Assembly (NCBI GenBank): GCA_022360055.1
Contig: JAKSDO010000187.1
Location: 1-64,000 of the forward strand
Direction: 5' to 3'
Length of the DNA stretch: 64,000 nt
Source of the DNA: Cytophagales bacterium
GTDB taxonomy: Bacteria > Bacteroidota > Bacteroidia > Cytophagales > Cyclobacteriaceae
Made by a program: the position numbers and the translations under genes. Each line of letters opens with the position of its first letter. Position 1 is the stretch's first letter. Below the pieces are notes generated by a model. It saw nothing but the letters and a program-made list of their open reading frames with translations, was not told the origin of the DNA and made no database searches. Shown here in pieces: positions 29,916 to 39,830 of the stretch.

Positions 29916-31223
29916 ATGAGTAAAATAATACCTGAAATCCCTTCAGGGAGTATTTTTGGACATCTGAAAGCTTATGTCGGCGATCCTTTAACTTTCCTTC
30001 AAAAGTACCGGGATCAGTACGGAGATATATTTACGTTTAGAGTTGTCAATCGCAGGCTTATTTTTATCAATCATCCTGACTTCATCGAGCGTGTGCTCCA
30101 GGAAAATCACAGAAATTACATAAAAAGTGAAGCCTATAGAAAACTGGCGCTTTTATTAGGTGATGGGCTTTTCACGAGCAACGGGGATTACTGGTTGTCT
30201 CAAAGGCGCACGATTCAGCCCGCATTTCATCGCGATCAGATCAAGACCTATGCCCAGGTAATGCACGATCTTTCCATGAGTATGGTCAATGCCTGGAAAA
30301 AGAGATCTGAGATCGAGCTCGCTTCGGAAATGACAAATGTTACCCTGAAAATCATTTCGAAAACAATGCTGGATGTCGAATTGGGAAAGGAAGGTCAGAC
30401 CGTGGAACAATATCTTCCTTATGCCTTGAAATATATGGTAAACAGAATTACTTCTCCACTCGCAACTCCACTGTGGATACCGACAAAAAACAATCAAAAG
30501 TTTAAAGCCGCAATTAAAATTCTCGATGAGCTGATCCATGAAATTATCAGATTCAAAAAGGAAAACTTAAATATTGATTTGATTAGTCAGCTTATTCTTC
30601 TGATAAATGAAAAAACCGGTAAGGGCATGAATGATCGTCAATTACGTGACGAAGTAATGACGCTTTTCCTGGCAGGTCATGAGACCACTGCCATGGCAAT
30701 GACATGGATTTTAAATTATATCTTACGGGATGAAGAAATAAGAAAAAAACTGCTCAGGGAAATAAATAGAATAAGGAATTCATGGAGCGCGATTAAAAAC
30801 TACTTCATTCAAAACGTAATCAATGAGGCATTGCGCCTATTTGCTCCGGTCTGGATACTCTCGCGAGAGGCGCTTGGAAAAGATCGCCTGGGAGCATTCG
30901 ATATACAAAAGGGGGACCGTATAATTTTCAGTCCGTACATGGTTCACAGACACCCGGCATACTGGGATTTCCCGGAGGAGTTTATACCGGAACGATTTGA
31001 TAAAGATCTTCCACACCGATTCGCATACTTCCCGTTTGGCGGCGGGCCAAGAGTGTGCATTGGCCAGCATTTTGCACTGATGGAAATGACCATTCTTCTT
31101 GTTAACATTCTTAAGAATTTTCCGGAAATGAAATTAACAACACAGAAGAGCATCGGGTACGACTATTCCATTACCCTGCGCCCGGACAGAAAGATTTTTG
31201 TGCAACCAAGGGCTGTCCAATAG
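29916..31223 (+). CDS. Cytochrome P450
   Basis: 435 residues. The heme ligand is Cys381 in [13 protein letters not shown]. The I-helix oxygen motif is [14 protein letters not shown] and the K-helix ExxR is EALR. No membrane anchor is present, so it is a soluble bacterial enzyme needing separate redox partners, none of which is in the window. The sequence style is that of CYP4/CYP102-like bacterial P450s acting on fatty acids or terpenoids. The substrate is unknown. It is convergent with the acyltransferase gene. Confidence 0.95.
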   Translation: MSKIIPEIPSGSIFGHLKAYVGDPLTFLQKYRDQYGDIFTFRVVNRRLIFINHPDFIERVLQENHRNYIKSEAYRKLALLLGDGLFTSNGDYWLSQRRTIQPAFHRDQIKTYAQVMHDLSMSMVNAWKKRSEIELASEMTNVTLKIISKTMLDVELGKEGQTVEQYLPYALKYMVNRITSPLATPLWIPTKNNQKFKAAIKILDELIHEIIRFKKENLNIDLISQLILLINEKTGKGMNDRQLRDEVMTLFLAGHETTAMAMTWILNYILRDEEIRKKLLREINRIRNSWSAIKNYFIQNVINEALRLFAPVWILSREALGKDRLGAFDIQKGDRIIFSPYMVHRHPAYWDFPEEFIPERFDKDLPHRFAYFPFGGGPRVCIGQHFALMEMTILLVNILKNFPEMKLTTQKSIGYDYSITLRPDRKIFVQPRAVQ

Positions 31224-31352
31224 GTTCATTTCTTCATGAAGCATATGCTCCATATAGAATTATTCGGTTATTAATACAGAATAATATTCGTTTTCCCGGG
31301 CTTATACTTAATGATCATCATTAATAAATTATATCCCGGGTTATTGGACAGC
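31211..31352. repeat. Nested inverted repeats between convergent genes
   Basis: GGCTGTCCAATA (31211-31222, across the P450 stop) is complementary to TATTGGACAGC (31342-31352). Inside, CCCGGG at 31295 and 31335 bracket the palindrome TTAATGAT-C-ATCATTAA (31308-31324). The set could form a long branched structure serving both genes as a terminator, or be a short palindromic mobile element. No T-run follows either arm. Confidence 0.65.
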
Positions 31353-31372
31353 GCCCGGTTCTTGAGCTGTCC

Positions 31373-32143
31373 TTAAATACTTTCCATGGCCGGAATTCTC
31401 GTTTTAGGCATCACTACCTCATGAGGACCAACCATTGCCCGCGCGCCAATTTCCACATCACCCATAACCGTTGCTTTGATGCCTACGGTTGCGCCATCTC
31501 CAATTTTTACAGGTTCTACAACCAGATAACCTTTCGAAGCATAATGAGCAAAAATAGTTGCAGATCCTCCAATGGTTACCTTTTCGCCAATCTCTATTAA
31601 GGCCGCATCGGAAATATTGGTGGTGTTAATGTGTGAATGCTTGCCTATCTTCATTCCCATCATTCTGTAAAAAAGAATATTCAATGGAGTAGGAGTAAAA
31701 AACTCCAAAAACGTATATCTGACAACATATAAAAATGCATTGTGAAAATACCAGGGGATTGACGATAAGGAGAAATAATTTCCGCGGAACGGCTTAACTC
31801 TGAAAGGCATTAAAAAATTAAAAAGCGGTACGACAAAAATCATGGTTAACCCGTAAAGAAAAAATCCGGATACGACAGAGCATCCTATTGACAGGTAATG
31901 AAAAAATTGCGGCCAATCCGCCGTAGCGTCGTTGGCAAACATAAACAAATAGACGCCGGGAGTTGCTGATATGCCCATAGAGAGCAGAACTAAAAGATAA
32001 AGCGCCGTTAAGGCAATAAAAAAACTCGCTCCTCTGAACCGGCGTATAAATCGCTCAAAGGCGCCCTTCAGCCCTTCCCTTTCTGAGGTCGATCCATACA
32101 GATCCTCTCGTTCGTTTTCAAATGACTTTGATTCTTCACGCAT
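31373..32143 (-). CDS. Membrane-anchored hexapeptide-repeat acyltransferase
   Basis: 256 residues. A charged N-terminal 35 residues precedes three to four membrane segments (about 40-125). A left-handed beta-helix follows (about 160-256) with hexapeptide units such as IEIGEKVTIGGSATIF and VKIGDGATVGIKATVMGD. The arrangement resembles the C-terminal region of Pls/PosA-type synthetases, here as a stand-alone protein. The acyl acceptor is unknown. It stands alone, with a 201-bp upstream gap that holds nothing I can name. Confidence 0.8.
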   Translation of the reverse strand: MREESKSFENEREDLYGSTSEREGLKGAFERFIRRFRGASFFIALTALYLLVLLSMGISATPGVYLFMFANDATADWPQFFHYLSIGCSVVSGFFLYGLTMIFVVPLFNFLMPFRVKPFRGNYFSLSSIPWYFHNAFLYVVRYTFLEFFTPTPLNILFYRMMGMKIGKHSHINTTNISDAALIEIGEKVTIGGSATIFAHYASKGYLVVEPVKIGDGATVGIKATVMGDVEIGARAMVGPHEVVMPKTRIPAMESI

Positions 32144-32344
32144 ACCCTATGGGGTTCGATTGAGCACCAAATATACTTTTTAATACAGTTATTCCAATTG
32201 GAGCCCGCCAAATGATCGACGCGCATCAGAAGCCCGGTCCCCACCCGATCGGCACTCCAAACAGGATACCATTTGCGCAACAGGTCCGGTACGATTTATC
32301 ACGACGTCCAAGACTACAATGATATAATATGTACAAATGAAGCA

Positions 32345-33238
32345 TTAGAAATCAAACTCGGCAATTACCGGATAATGATCGGATAATGCATAATTCTCCT
32401 CCCGGTTGCACACGCTGGCGCCGGTACATTTGGAGCTCAATTCCGGGGAAACCATAATAAAGTCGATCCGCTCCATCCGGCCAATGAGCTCCTCCCCGGA
32501 CTCGCTGTTCATCTCTCCCAATAACTGCCCAGGAAACGATCCCCGCTCTTTCATGCCGATCGTAAACGGTTGGCATACGTCGAGCAATGGAAACGCCAGT
32601 AGTGAAGATATAACTGCATAATCCAATTCCCCGTAAAACAGGTTTCCTTTGATGGGTTTGTCCTTATTGGATGCCCTGAGTCTGGTCAGCAGTGCCCCTT
32701 CCGGATCATACAGATCCGCATCAACCGGCGAATGGGCATTGAAATCGCCAAGGACCATGTACTTGTCGTTCCGCTTTCGCACTTCTCTTAGCTTCTCCAG
32801 GATGATCTTTACTTCTTCTCTGCGCTTTAAATAGCTTGAAGGGCTAAAATGAATCACGAATACATCAATGCCATTTGTCTTGCAATGCAAGGCGCCATGA
32901 TGCATACCTTTCATGATTTTCTCTTTTACTTCAATCGGCCGATTCGAGGTTAGACCCACCGAATAACCTGAAGTCTTCAAAAGAACAGAATAGTCATGCC
33001 CCCATGTTTGGGCATCTTCTTTCAGTTTTTTGTCGTTGTAATTACACAGTTCCTGCAGCGCCACGATAGACGGATGTTGTCTGCTGATCCAGGAATTTAC
33101 GCGATTTCTCCGGTCCTCATCTTTCCCCCAGTCATAGCCATTCCAGATGTTGTAGGTCATAACTTTTAAATACTTTTCTTGAGCATATGAGGAAGTGAAT
33201 ACCAGAACAACCAGAAGAAAAAGCGCAATATGTTTCAT
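32345..33238 (-). CDS. Secreted endonuclease/exonuclease/phosphatase family protein
   Basis: 297 residues with a signal peptide (1-19, LFLLVVLVFTSSYA). The EEP motifs are in order: KVMTYNIWNG, IVALQEL (metal Glu), MVLGDFNAHS (catalytic Asp and Asn), IDFIMVS and LSDHYPVIAEF (Asp-His pair). It would cut phosphodiester bonds in nucleic acids, lipids or inositol phosphates outside the cytoplasm. The substrate is unknown. It lies 212 bp downstream of the fucosidase gene on the same strand and could be co-transcribed. Confidence 0.9.
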   Translation of the reverse strand: MKHIALFLLVVLVFTSSYAQEKYLKVMTYNIWNGYDWGKDEDRRNRVNSWISRQHPSIVALQELCNYNDKKLKEDAQTWGHDYSVLLKTSGYSVGLTSNRPIEVKEKIMKGMHHGALHCKTNGIDVFVIHFSPSSYLKRREEVKIILEKLREVRKRNDKYMVLGDFNAHSPVDADLYDPEGALLTRLRASNKDKPIKGNLFYGELDYAVISSLLAFPLLDVCQPFTIGMKERGSFPGQLLGEMNSESGEELIGRMERIDFIMVSPELSSKCTGASVCNREENYALSDHYPVIAEFDF

Positions 33239-33450
33239 GAGGATTTGCCGTTTACCTGTTTTTCATTCAATTTCGTTTCGGCAGACCGGTACGGTTAGAG
33301 ACATCTGTCGGAAAGTTTAACGCTTCCAAAACAAAATAGTAACAACTCATTTCTATGCGCACCTCTTGCGGTGAAGACCAAACCAGTTGTGCGCATATGG
33401 GGGCATTTCGCAAATCCATCCGGTAGAAACTCCAGGGCCATCCGTGTACA

Positions 33451-35289
33451 CTACTTCCCCTCCAACCACAACCACTGAAATTTTACCGCTTCACGGTTGC
33501 CGGCCTTTATGTTTATGGAAATTTCATAGATTCCGGCTTTGGGGAAATGGAAGGTTCCCAAGCGGTGCGAGGCAAAATTATCTATATGCCAGTTTTGGTT
33601 GGGCTCACCCACAGTCAGCCCTGTTGGAGAGATATTGTGTTTCAACTCCCCGGAGCCTGCATCCGATGACACCGGAGAAGATGAGACTTTAACGGATCCG
33701 GAAGGCTTATCCCCCTGATAGCTGTAGGAAACATCAACTGCCATTTCTCCGGGCCGGTCAACGAAAATCTTCCATGAAGATTGGTAGCTTTTGCTAATGT
33801 TGGCATGAGGAGGGACAGTACCTCTTCGCTCATAATTTTTTAGTATCCGTTCACCATCTTCGGAAGCCACATTATTTTGTCTCAACGAATATCCTCCATC
33901 AACTGTCCGGGCAACAAGCCCGTCAACAATTTCAGGTTTTTGATCATATTCCAAAACTACGACGGAAACTAAAGGATCGGGTTGGTCCTGCGGTAATGTA
34001 ACTTCCGTAAACAGTTGCCTGTGATCAAATGAAAGTGGCGATTGTAATTTATCTCTCAGAACAAAAGCCCCGGATGGTTTGGTTTTGATCCCGGTCACGG
34101 GAAGTTTGTGATCAAATGGCCAGGTGTACACGTGCAGATAGAGCCTGTGTTTACCTCCGTCTATCGGTTTGTAGGTGATTTTTCCCCAATCATGCTGATC
34201 CTTGTCCAGGTCGAAGGCCTGGGCTCCATAAATCGACTCGCCGTTCACGTCCAGCCATTCGCCCATATATAGCATGCGTTGAGAAATTTCATAAGGCACA
34301 TCACCGTTTGCCCTGGGGCCAATGTTCAGCATGTAATTGCCGTTGAGGCTCACATTTCCAATCAATGCTTTCAGCAAAGAAGAAGTAGATTTCCATTGCG
34401 TTTCAAGCTTATGAAAACCCCAGGAATGAGCTACGGTTCCCGGGGATTGCCATGGATAATCAAGCTTTTTACTGCCCAATTGATTGTCTCCCAAAGTTCT
34501 GAAATCCACATCGCCGTCTTCCTCGACGGACAATCCAAGCCGGGAATTTACGAGACAATCAGGCTGTAATTCCCGGATCAAACCTTTCAACTGCATGAGC
34601 TGCTTTTTGGTAACAATCGTATTGGAATGATGAATCCACATATCAAACCAGATCATACCAATCGGCCCGTAATCGGTCAATAGCTCCCGCATCTGCGGCA
34701 TCACCTTTTCCTGCCAGTAAATATCGTACTGTTCCGGAGTGATTTTATAGATTTCACGCGTATGGTCCCAGCCATATTCATGCTCCCAATCTACCCAGTG
34801 AGAATAATATAGCCCAAGCTTTAATCCATGCTTCTGACAGGCCTCTGACAATTCTTTCACGACATCGCGCTTTGGGTTGGTATAATTCCCCAGATCGTAA
34901 TCCGACACTTTGCTGTCCCATAATCCAAATCCATCATGATGTTTGGCCGTGAGGGTAACATACTTCATCCCGGCTCGCTTTGCGAGCAATACCCATGCTT
35001 CAGGATCAATAGAATCCCAATCAAATCGATCCAGAAGCTTGACATACTCATCTTTCTCAATTCGATTCCGATAATAGATCCACTCCGCATAATCATTGGC
35101 ATTGCGCAACTTCTCTCCCTTCCAGACGCCTTCGGCCCCGCTATACACCCCCCAATGGATAAACATGCCAAACCGGGCATCTACAAACCATTGGGCACGC
35201 TCGTTGGTTTGGGATTGACCAAAAGACGAATTCAATAAATTGAAGAGCATCAGTAAAGAAAGAATGGATGTAAAACCTAAAAATTTCAT
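33451..35289 (-). CDS. GH29 alpha-L-fucosidase, secreted
   Basis: 612 residues with a signal peptide (1-24, ending SSFG). GH29 motifs are WFVDARFGMFIHWGVYS, TAKHHDGFGLWDS and YYSHWVDWEHEYGWD. The catalytic nucleophile is Asp216 in GMIWFDMW. A beta-sandwich occupies residues about 370-480, and a C-terminal carbohydrate-binding-like domain lies at about 480-612. It releases alpha-linked fucose from host or algal glycans. The upstream -7 element is at 35339-35346. Neighbours do not include fucose catabolic genes. Confidence 0.95.
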   Translation of the reverse strand: MKFLGFTSILSLLMLFNLLNSSFGQSQTNERAQWFVDARFGMFIHWGVYSGAEGVWKGEKLRNANDYAEWIYYRNRIEKDEYVKLLDRFDWDSIDPEAWVLLAKRAGMKYVTLTAKHHDGFGLWDSKVSDYDLGNYTNPKRDVVKELSEACQKHGLKLGLYYSHWVDWEHEYGWDHTREIYKITPEQYDIYWQEKVMPQMRELLTDYGPIGMIWFDMWIHHSNTIVTKKQLMQLKGLIRELQPDCLVNSRLGLSVEEDGDVDFRTLGDNQLGSKKLDYPWQSPGTVAHSWGFHKLETQWKSTSSLLKALIGNVSLNGNYMLNIGPRANGDVPYEISQRMLYMGEWLDVNGESIYGAQAFDLDKDQHDWGKITYKPIDGGKHRLYLHVYTWPFDHKLPVTGIKTKPSGAFVLRDKLQSPLSFDHRQLFTEVTLPQDQPDPLVSVVVLEYDQKPEIVDGLVARTVDGGYSLRQNNVASEDGERILKNYERRGTVPPHANISKSYQSSWKIFVDRPGEMAVDVSYSYQGDKPSGSVKVSSSPVSSDAGSGELKHNISPTGLTVGEPNQNWHIDNFASHRLGTFHFPKAGIYEISINIKAGNREAVKFQWLWLEGK

Positions 35290-35804
35290 GGATCTTGAAT
35301 TTAACTTGTTAATTACTTGAAAAAGCCCGGCTTTTCTTCAAAGATAATATTAATTGGCCGTCTGCTGCTATCGACGAATTATTTTGTTGAATTTATGGAA
35401 CCAATGGATCTCCCGCTTATTCAAAAAAACTTTGAGCCGGTCGATTCCATTAACCCGTCGCCGATGTAAGCCGCATAAGTGCTCCAGGTCTTCAACAGCC
35501 TGCGCAATTGTGACGACTCTGATGACGACCCAATCAATTGAATGAGGCGAAGATGTATGGAACTTTTGATTGGTAGGGCTTTCACGGCAGGAATTTCATC
35601 AAATATGACCGAACAACCGCGGCATGAATCATTAACTTTACCCAAATATTACGATTTGCATATAAATTGTATAGAATCAAGAACCATCGGAATCGATCGA
35701 CTTCATTTTTCATGGATTTTTGATAATTTTGTTACTCAATTTCTATTTTCGAGTAGATACCTGTTATATTAGAGCATAATTAGGAATTGTATTTTTCTCC
35801 TTAT
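35290..35804. other. About 515-bp divergent intergenic region
   Basis: It carries the promoter of the fucosidase gene (TATCTTTG on the minus strand at 35339-35346) and the leader of the DUF6089 gene. A short GC hairpin (AAAAGCC/GGCTTTT) sits at about 35320-35336 in the fucosidase leader. A 74-codon minus frame at 35421-35645 is open but unlike any family I know, so it is not called as a gene. Confidence 0.55.
35339..35346 (-). promoter_or_regulatory. -7 element of the fucosidase promoter
   Basis: TATCTTTG on the minus strand matches TAnnTTTG, about 50 nt before the ATG at 35289. A clear -33 TTTG is not seen. Confidence 0.4.
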
Positions 35805-36710
35805 ATGAAAAAATTAATACTTATCCTCACCGGGTTCATATTCTGTTCGGAAGTAGTATTTAGCCAGGGCTTTTATAATAAAAATCGAAACAGGAATTTT
35901 ATTCTCTCTGCCGGGACCGGCACAGCGCATTACTATGGTGATTTGGCCAAGCAGGGGGATCACTCGAATATTAAACCAAACTTTGCCATTGGCGCCAGAT
36001 ATAACTTTTACCGTTGGTTCTCCGCGGGCGCGGAGCTTACCTGGTTTATGCTGGCCGGAAATGATAAAACCGATCCGAACAAAGAAAGCCGAAACCTTTC
36101 CTTCCAAAGTCATAACTTTGAATTAAGCACGGTTTTTCATGCGAGTCTTTTCGAAGAGGATCGGAGATTTTATCTAAGGCCTTTTGCCAATCCGTATATC
36201 TACGCGGGTGTTGGATTGGTAAGTTACAATCCTACTGCAAAACTTGAAGGCCAAAGGTACAATCTAAGGAAATTGAATACTTCCGGTGAAGATTACAGTG
36301 GCTTTACAGTTTCTTTTCCCGTCGGTGCCGGTGTAAAGCTCAGGGTCAATCCGTTCTTTAATGTAGTGCTTGACGGAGGCTATCGACTTTTGATATCCGA
36401 TCACATCGATGATGTGAGCAGCGGCAAGTATCCCGATCCCACCTCGTTTTCCGATGAGACCGCACGGCTACTTTCGGATAGGACCTGGGAACTTGGCATA
36501 AATCCCACCTGGGCCGAACAAGGCAAAGAGTTTAGAGGCAATCCCGATAACAATGATGGGTACTTTATTTTCAACGTCAAAGTGGAGTACTATTTCATGG
36601 AGCTTGGAAAAAGCAGTACCTTCAGGAAAAAACTTAAGGGAGGTAAATCCAAAAAACTCAAGCCGCCAAAAAGAAGAACAAATAAGCAAATTAATCGGAG
36701 AAGGTTTTAA
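35805..36710 (+). CDS. DUF6089 outer-membrane beta-barrel protein
   Basis: 301 residues from the ATG at 35805, which gives the signal peptide KKLILILTGFIFCSEVVFS; an earlier ATG at 35787 only adds six residues. The mature protein has the DUF6089 opening FILSAGTGTAHYYGDL and alternating barrel strands (FAIGARYNFYRWFSAGAEL; YAGVGLVSYNP). The C-terminal 35 residues are highly basic (RKKLKGGKSKKLKPPKRR). The family is an outer-membrane barrel of unknown function. Its stop overlaps the convergent glycosyltransferase gene by 4 bp. Confidence 0.87.
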   Translation: MKKLILILTGFIFCSEVVFSQGFYNKNRNRNFILSAGTGTAHYYGDLAKQGDHSNIKPNFAIGARYNFYRWFSAGAELTWFMLAGNDKTDPNKESRNLSFQSHNFELSTVFHASLFEEDRRFYLRPFANPYIYAGVGLVSYNPTAKLEGQRYNLRKLNTSGEDYSGFTVSFPVGAGVKLRVNPFFNVVLDGGYRLLISDHIDDVSSGKYPDPTSFSDETARLLSDRTWELGINPTWAEQGKEFRGNPDNNDGYFIFNVKVEYYFMELGKSSTFRKKLKGGKSKKLKPPKRRTNKQINRRRF

Positions 36711-37750
36711 CCCCCAGGGCCTCTTCTTTTCCTTAACAGCTCGACCAAAGCGTAATAAGCCACAAACGCCATGGAAAGTATAGCAATTAAATATGTACTT
36801 TTCAAGACACTGAGCATGGTGAAAATGTAGATAACCGTGAGTTGACTTATTAGGATAAGAATGGAAGTTAAAACATGGTTCCCTTTCAGCAGGTCAAGCA
36901 CGATGTGGTGAATGTGTTCCCGGTCTGCCCTAAAAGGAGAGACCTTTTTGCTGCTTCTTACGATTGTCAATCTTATCATATCAAACATCGGAATGAGCAG
37001 CGATCCCATTACCATAAAAAAAGAGCTACTTGCGCCTGGTCTACCCGAAGTGCTAATGAAATTGAGCGCAAAGAAAACCAACAACCCTCCAATGAGTAAA
37101 GAACCGGTATCTCCCAGAAAGATCTTGTTCCTTTTGGATAGATTAAAATAAAGCAATCCCAGCAGGCCGGTGCAAAGGGCTATCGAAAAAATCAGTAAAT
37201 TGAGATCATCGAATTGATAAAAGCTGCTGAAATAAAAGAGGCCGCCAATGATTCCCAAGCCGATCGCTAATCCGTCTATACCGTCAATCAAATTAAACGC
37301 ATTGATGGTCATAACAACAAATAATATCCAGAACAAATAGTTAAAAAAAAACGGAAATTGAATATACTCGTAAACAAAAGGAATTACCAGGTCCTGTTCG
37401 TCTATAGAAGTTACGATTACTATCGCCGGAATAAACTGCCCCAGAAATTTATATGAAACGGGAATCGGATTAAAATCATCAATTATCCCTGTGATTAACA
37501 AGACTGCAAAAGCAGAAACCAGGAGGCTGAAATTCTCTTGATTCGGGTAGTCGGAATACAATATAACAGGTACAAGAACGGAAAAACAAAGGATTATCCC
37601 TCCGGTATTCGGAACGCTTGTATCATGAGAGCTTCGATGATCTATCGTAGCATAAAATCCCTTCTTCCTGGAGATGAATATTAGAAGCGGAGTACAAATA
37701 ATTGAAATTATCAGCGCGGTTATCCCTGATTTGTAAATTGCAATATCCAT
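36707..37750 (-). CDS. WecA/MraY-family phosphoglycosyl transferase
   Basis: 347 residues with about ten membrane segments. Catalytic motifs are VPNTGGIILC (substrate loop), DDFNPIP, NAFNLIDGIDGLA, and GDTGSLLIGG. It transfers a sugar 1-phosphate from a UDP-sugar to undecaprenyl phosphate in the inner membrane. It is the last gene of the glycan locus, 26 bp after the CapD-like gene. It is one of three such initiating enzymes in this locus. Confidence 0.92.
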   Translation of the reverse strand: MDIAIYKSGITALIISIICTPLLIFISRKKGFYATIDHRSSHDTSVPNTGGIILCFSVLVPVILYSDYPNQENFSLLVSAFAVLLITGIIDDFNPIPVSYKFLGQFIPAIVIVTSIDEQDLVIPFVYEYIQFPFFFNYLFWILFVVMTINAFNLIDGIDGLAIGLGIIGGLFYFSSFYQFDDLNLLIFSIALCTGLLGLLYFNLSKRNKIFLGDTGSLLIGGLLVFFALNFISTSGRPGASSSFFMVMGSLLIPMFDMIRLTIVRSSKKVSPFRADREHIHHIVLDLLKGNHVLTSILILISQLTVIYIFTMLSVLKSTYLIAILSMAFVAYYALVELLRKRRGPGG

Positions 37751-37776
37751 ATATTCCCTTGAGGATGATTCGAATA

Positions 37777-39693
37777 TTATTTTTTAAAGATTGGCTTTTT
37801 CTTATCCAGCAATTCGAATTTGGAAGAATTACTTTTGAATTCAGGGACAATATATTTCATGATCCCAACTAACTTCAACTCGTTATTATCCAGAACGGAA
37901 TTGATTAGTAATTGAATGTTCTTTTTTACACTTTCATAGGATTCTTCCCTGGTTTTTGCGATGAGAATTTTATGGTGGTAGGTCGGCAGGTGGTTTTCGT
38001 GCGTACTGAGCAATTCTTCATAGAGCTTTTCTCCGCTTCTCAGACCGGTAAATACGATCTCGATATCCCGGCCAACCTCAAGCCCGGACAGTTGAATCAT
38101 TTTTTTTGCCAGATCAATAATTTTGATCGATTTGCCCATATCAAAAACAAATATCTCTCCGCCTTCTCCCATAGCACCGGCTTCCAGCACCAGTTGACAA
38201 GCTTCCGGAATCGTCATAAAATATCGGGTGATTTCCGGATGAGTAACAGTAATGGGCCCTCCCTGATCAATCTGCTTTTTAAACACAGGGATCACGGATC
38301 CATTGGATCCCAAAACATTCCCGAAGCGGGTGGTGATGAATTTTGTAGCATCCGGATTCCTTTCTCTCAAATAGTTATTCAGGGATTGAACATACATCTC
38401 GGCAATGCGCTTGGAAGCGCCCATTACGTTTGACGGATTAACAGCCTTATCCGTTGATATCATCACAAATTTTTCGGCTTTGTACTTTACCGCCAGATCA
38501 GCAAGGATTTTTGTCCCGTTTATATTGCAGTGTACCGCTTCGGACGGATTTTTTTCCATCATGGGTACATGCTTATAGGCCGCGGCATGAAATATTATCT
38601 GAGGTTTTAATTCCTTAAAAATCGATTCCATCCTTTCTTCGCTGGTGATGTCCGCAATAACAGGATAGATCTTGAGCGTCCCCTTCTTCAGTTTCAATTC
38701 ATTCTCAATATCAAAAAGGTCTGATTCCGCCTGATCAACCAATACAATCATCTCGGGATTGTAATATAATGCCTGGCGAACGATCTCACTGCCAATCGAA
38801 CCTGCAGCGCCTGTTACCATTACTTTCATCCCCTTCAATTCCTGAGATATGTTGTAATTATCCAGTTTTATCGATTCTCTTTCGAGCAATTCTTCTATAT
38901 TGATATCCCTTATTTGACTAAGACTAAGTTCCCCTTTCACCCAATGTTCAATAGGGGGAACCATCCTTACTTTTATATTCTTTTCAAGGCAGACATCTAC
39001 AATTTCATTCTTTCGCTCGATGGATATATTTCTTTCCGAAATAATCAGCTCTTCAATGTTCTTCAATCCCGGAATGGTATCAAGATCATTTCTTGCATCA
39101 TATATTTTAACTCCGTTTACTACCTTTCCAACATGCTTTTTATTGTCATCCAAATAGCCAATAACTTTGCATTTACTGTTTGAATTCTCTTCAATAATTT
39201 GCCGGGCTATTTGTGCAGCTTTATTTGTACCATAAATCAATACTTGTCTTCCTTTTTTTTCTTTCTTCCAAAAAAACGAGAAAAGTTGTTTTACAAATAA
39301 TCTGTACGACACCAGAAATAAGACGGAATTTAAAAATGCTATAATGATTACCGAGCCTGGGATCAGATAGGTATCATATATTTTAAAATGTATATAGCTA
39401 ATTAAAAATGTCGCCAGTGAGCCCAATAAGATGGTTCCGAGAATCCTCCCGGCATCCTGCAATCCGGTATACCTGACGATCCCGGCATAGCTCCGGGTTG
39501 TCAAACTGGAGATAAGGCTCAAAAAAGTGAATATCAATATGCCCTTATTAACATCAAATGTGTCGAGTCGGCTGTAATCAAAATTGAATCTGAGAAGATA
39601 GGCTAGTAATGAGGAAAAAAATAAAAAATTAAGATCTATGAGAATTATTATCCAGCGTGGTAATACTCTAATTTTCAAAAGTAGCTTGTCCAT
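37777..39693 (-). CDS. Membrane nucleotide-sugar 4,6-dehydratase (CapD/PglF/WbpM type)
   Basis: 638 residues. Four membrane segments lie in residues 12-130, then a CoA-binding-like Rossmann domain (about 145-260; VLIYGTNKAAQIARQII), then the catalytic SDR domain. Its NAD motif is VTGAAGSIGSEIVRQAL near 290. The catalytic site has the family's Met in place of Tyr (STDKAVNPSNVMGASKR near 414). It converts UDP-GlcNAc to the 4-keto-6-deoxy sugar, the first step to bacillosamine. A promoter-like TATTTTTG lies 42 nt upstream, so the gene may be transcribed separately from the genes before it. Confidence 0.93.
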   Translation of the reverse strand: MDKLLLKIRVLPRWIIILIDLNFLFFSSLLAYLLRFNFDYSRLDTFDVNKGILIFTFLSLISSLTTRSYAGIVRYTGLQDAGRILGTILLGSLATFLISYIHFKIYDTYLIPGSVIIIAFLNSVLFLVSYRLFVKQLFSFFWKKEKKGRQVLIYGTNKAAQIARQIIEENSNSKCKVIGYLDDNKKHVGKVVNGVKIYDARNDLDTIPGLKNIEELIISERNISIERKNEIVDVCLEKNIKVRMVPPIEHWVKGELSLSQIRDINIEELLERESIKLDNYNISQELKGMKVMVTGAAGSIGSEIVRQALYYNPEMIVLVDQAESDLFDIENELKLKKGTLKIYPVIADITSEERMESIFKELKPQIIFHAAAYKHVPMMEKNPSEAVHCNINGTKILADLAVKYKAEKFVMISTDKAVNPSNVMGASKRIAEMYVQSLNNYLRERNPDATKFITTRFGNVLGSNGSVIPVFKKQIDQGGPITVTHPEITRYFMTIPEACQLVLEAGAMGEGGEIFVFDMGKSIKIIDLAKKMIQLSGLEVGRDIEIVFTGLRSGEKLYEELLSTHENHLPTYHHKILIAKTREESYESVKKNIQLLINSVLDNNELKLVGIMKYIVPEFKSNSSKFELLDKKKPIFKK

Positions 39694-39734
39694 TCAATAA
39701 AATCTAGCGTCTAAATTAGATAAAAACATCAAAC

Positions 39735-39742
39735 CAAAAATA
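39735..39742 (-). promoter_or_regulatory. -7 element upstream of the CapD-like gene
   Basis: TATTTTTG on the minus strand matches TAnnTTTG, 42 nt before the ATG at 39693. A second TATATTTG lies at 39812-39819 directly beyond the aminotransferase stop. This 137-bp gap is the largest between 44807 and 36707. Confidence 0.4.
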
Positions 39743-39830
39743 AAATGTACTGAATTATAGACTATCGAAATATACTTGCTTAATAAACTGAAAAAATAAT
39801 ATCATTTGTCACAAATATAATAGATATATA

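Noticed and set aside
35421-35645. 74-codon minus-strand frame in the fucosidase upstream region
   Set aside because: It is open with an ATG but I recognise nothing and it lies in a promoter region.
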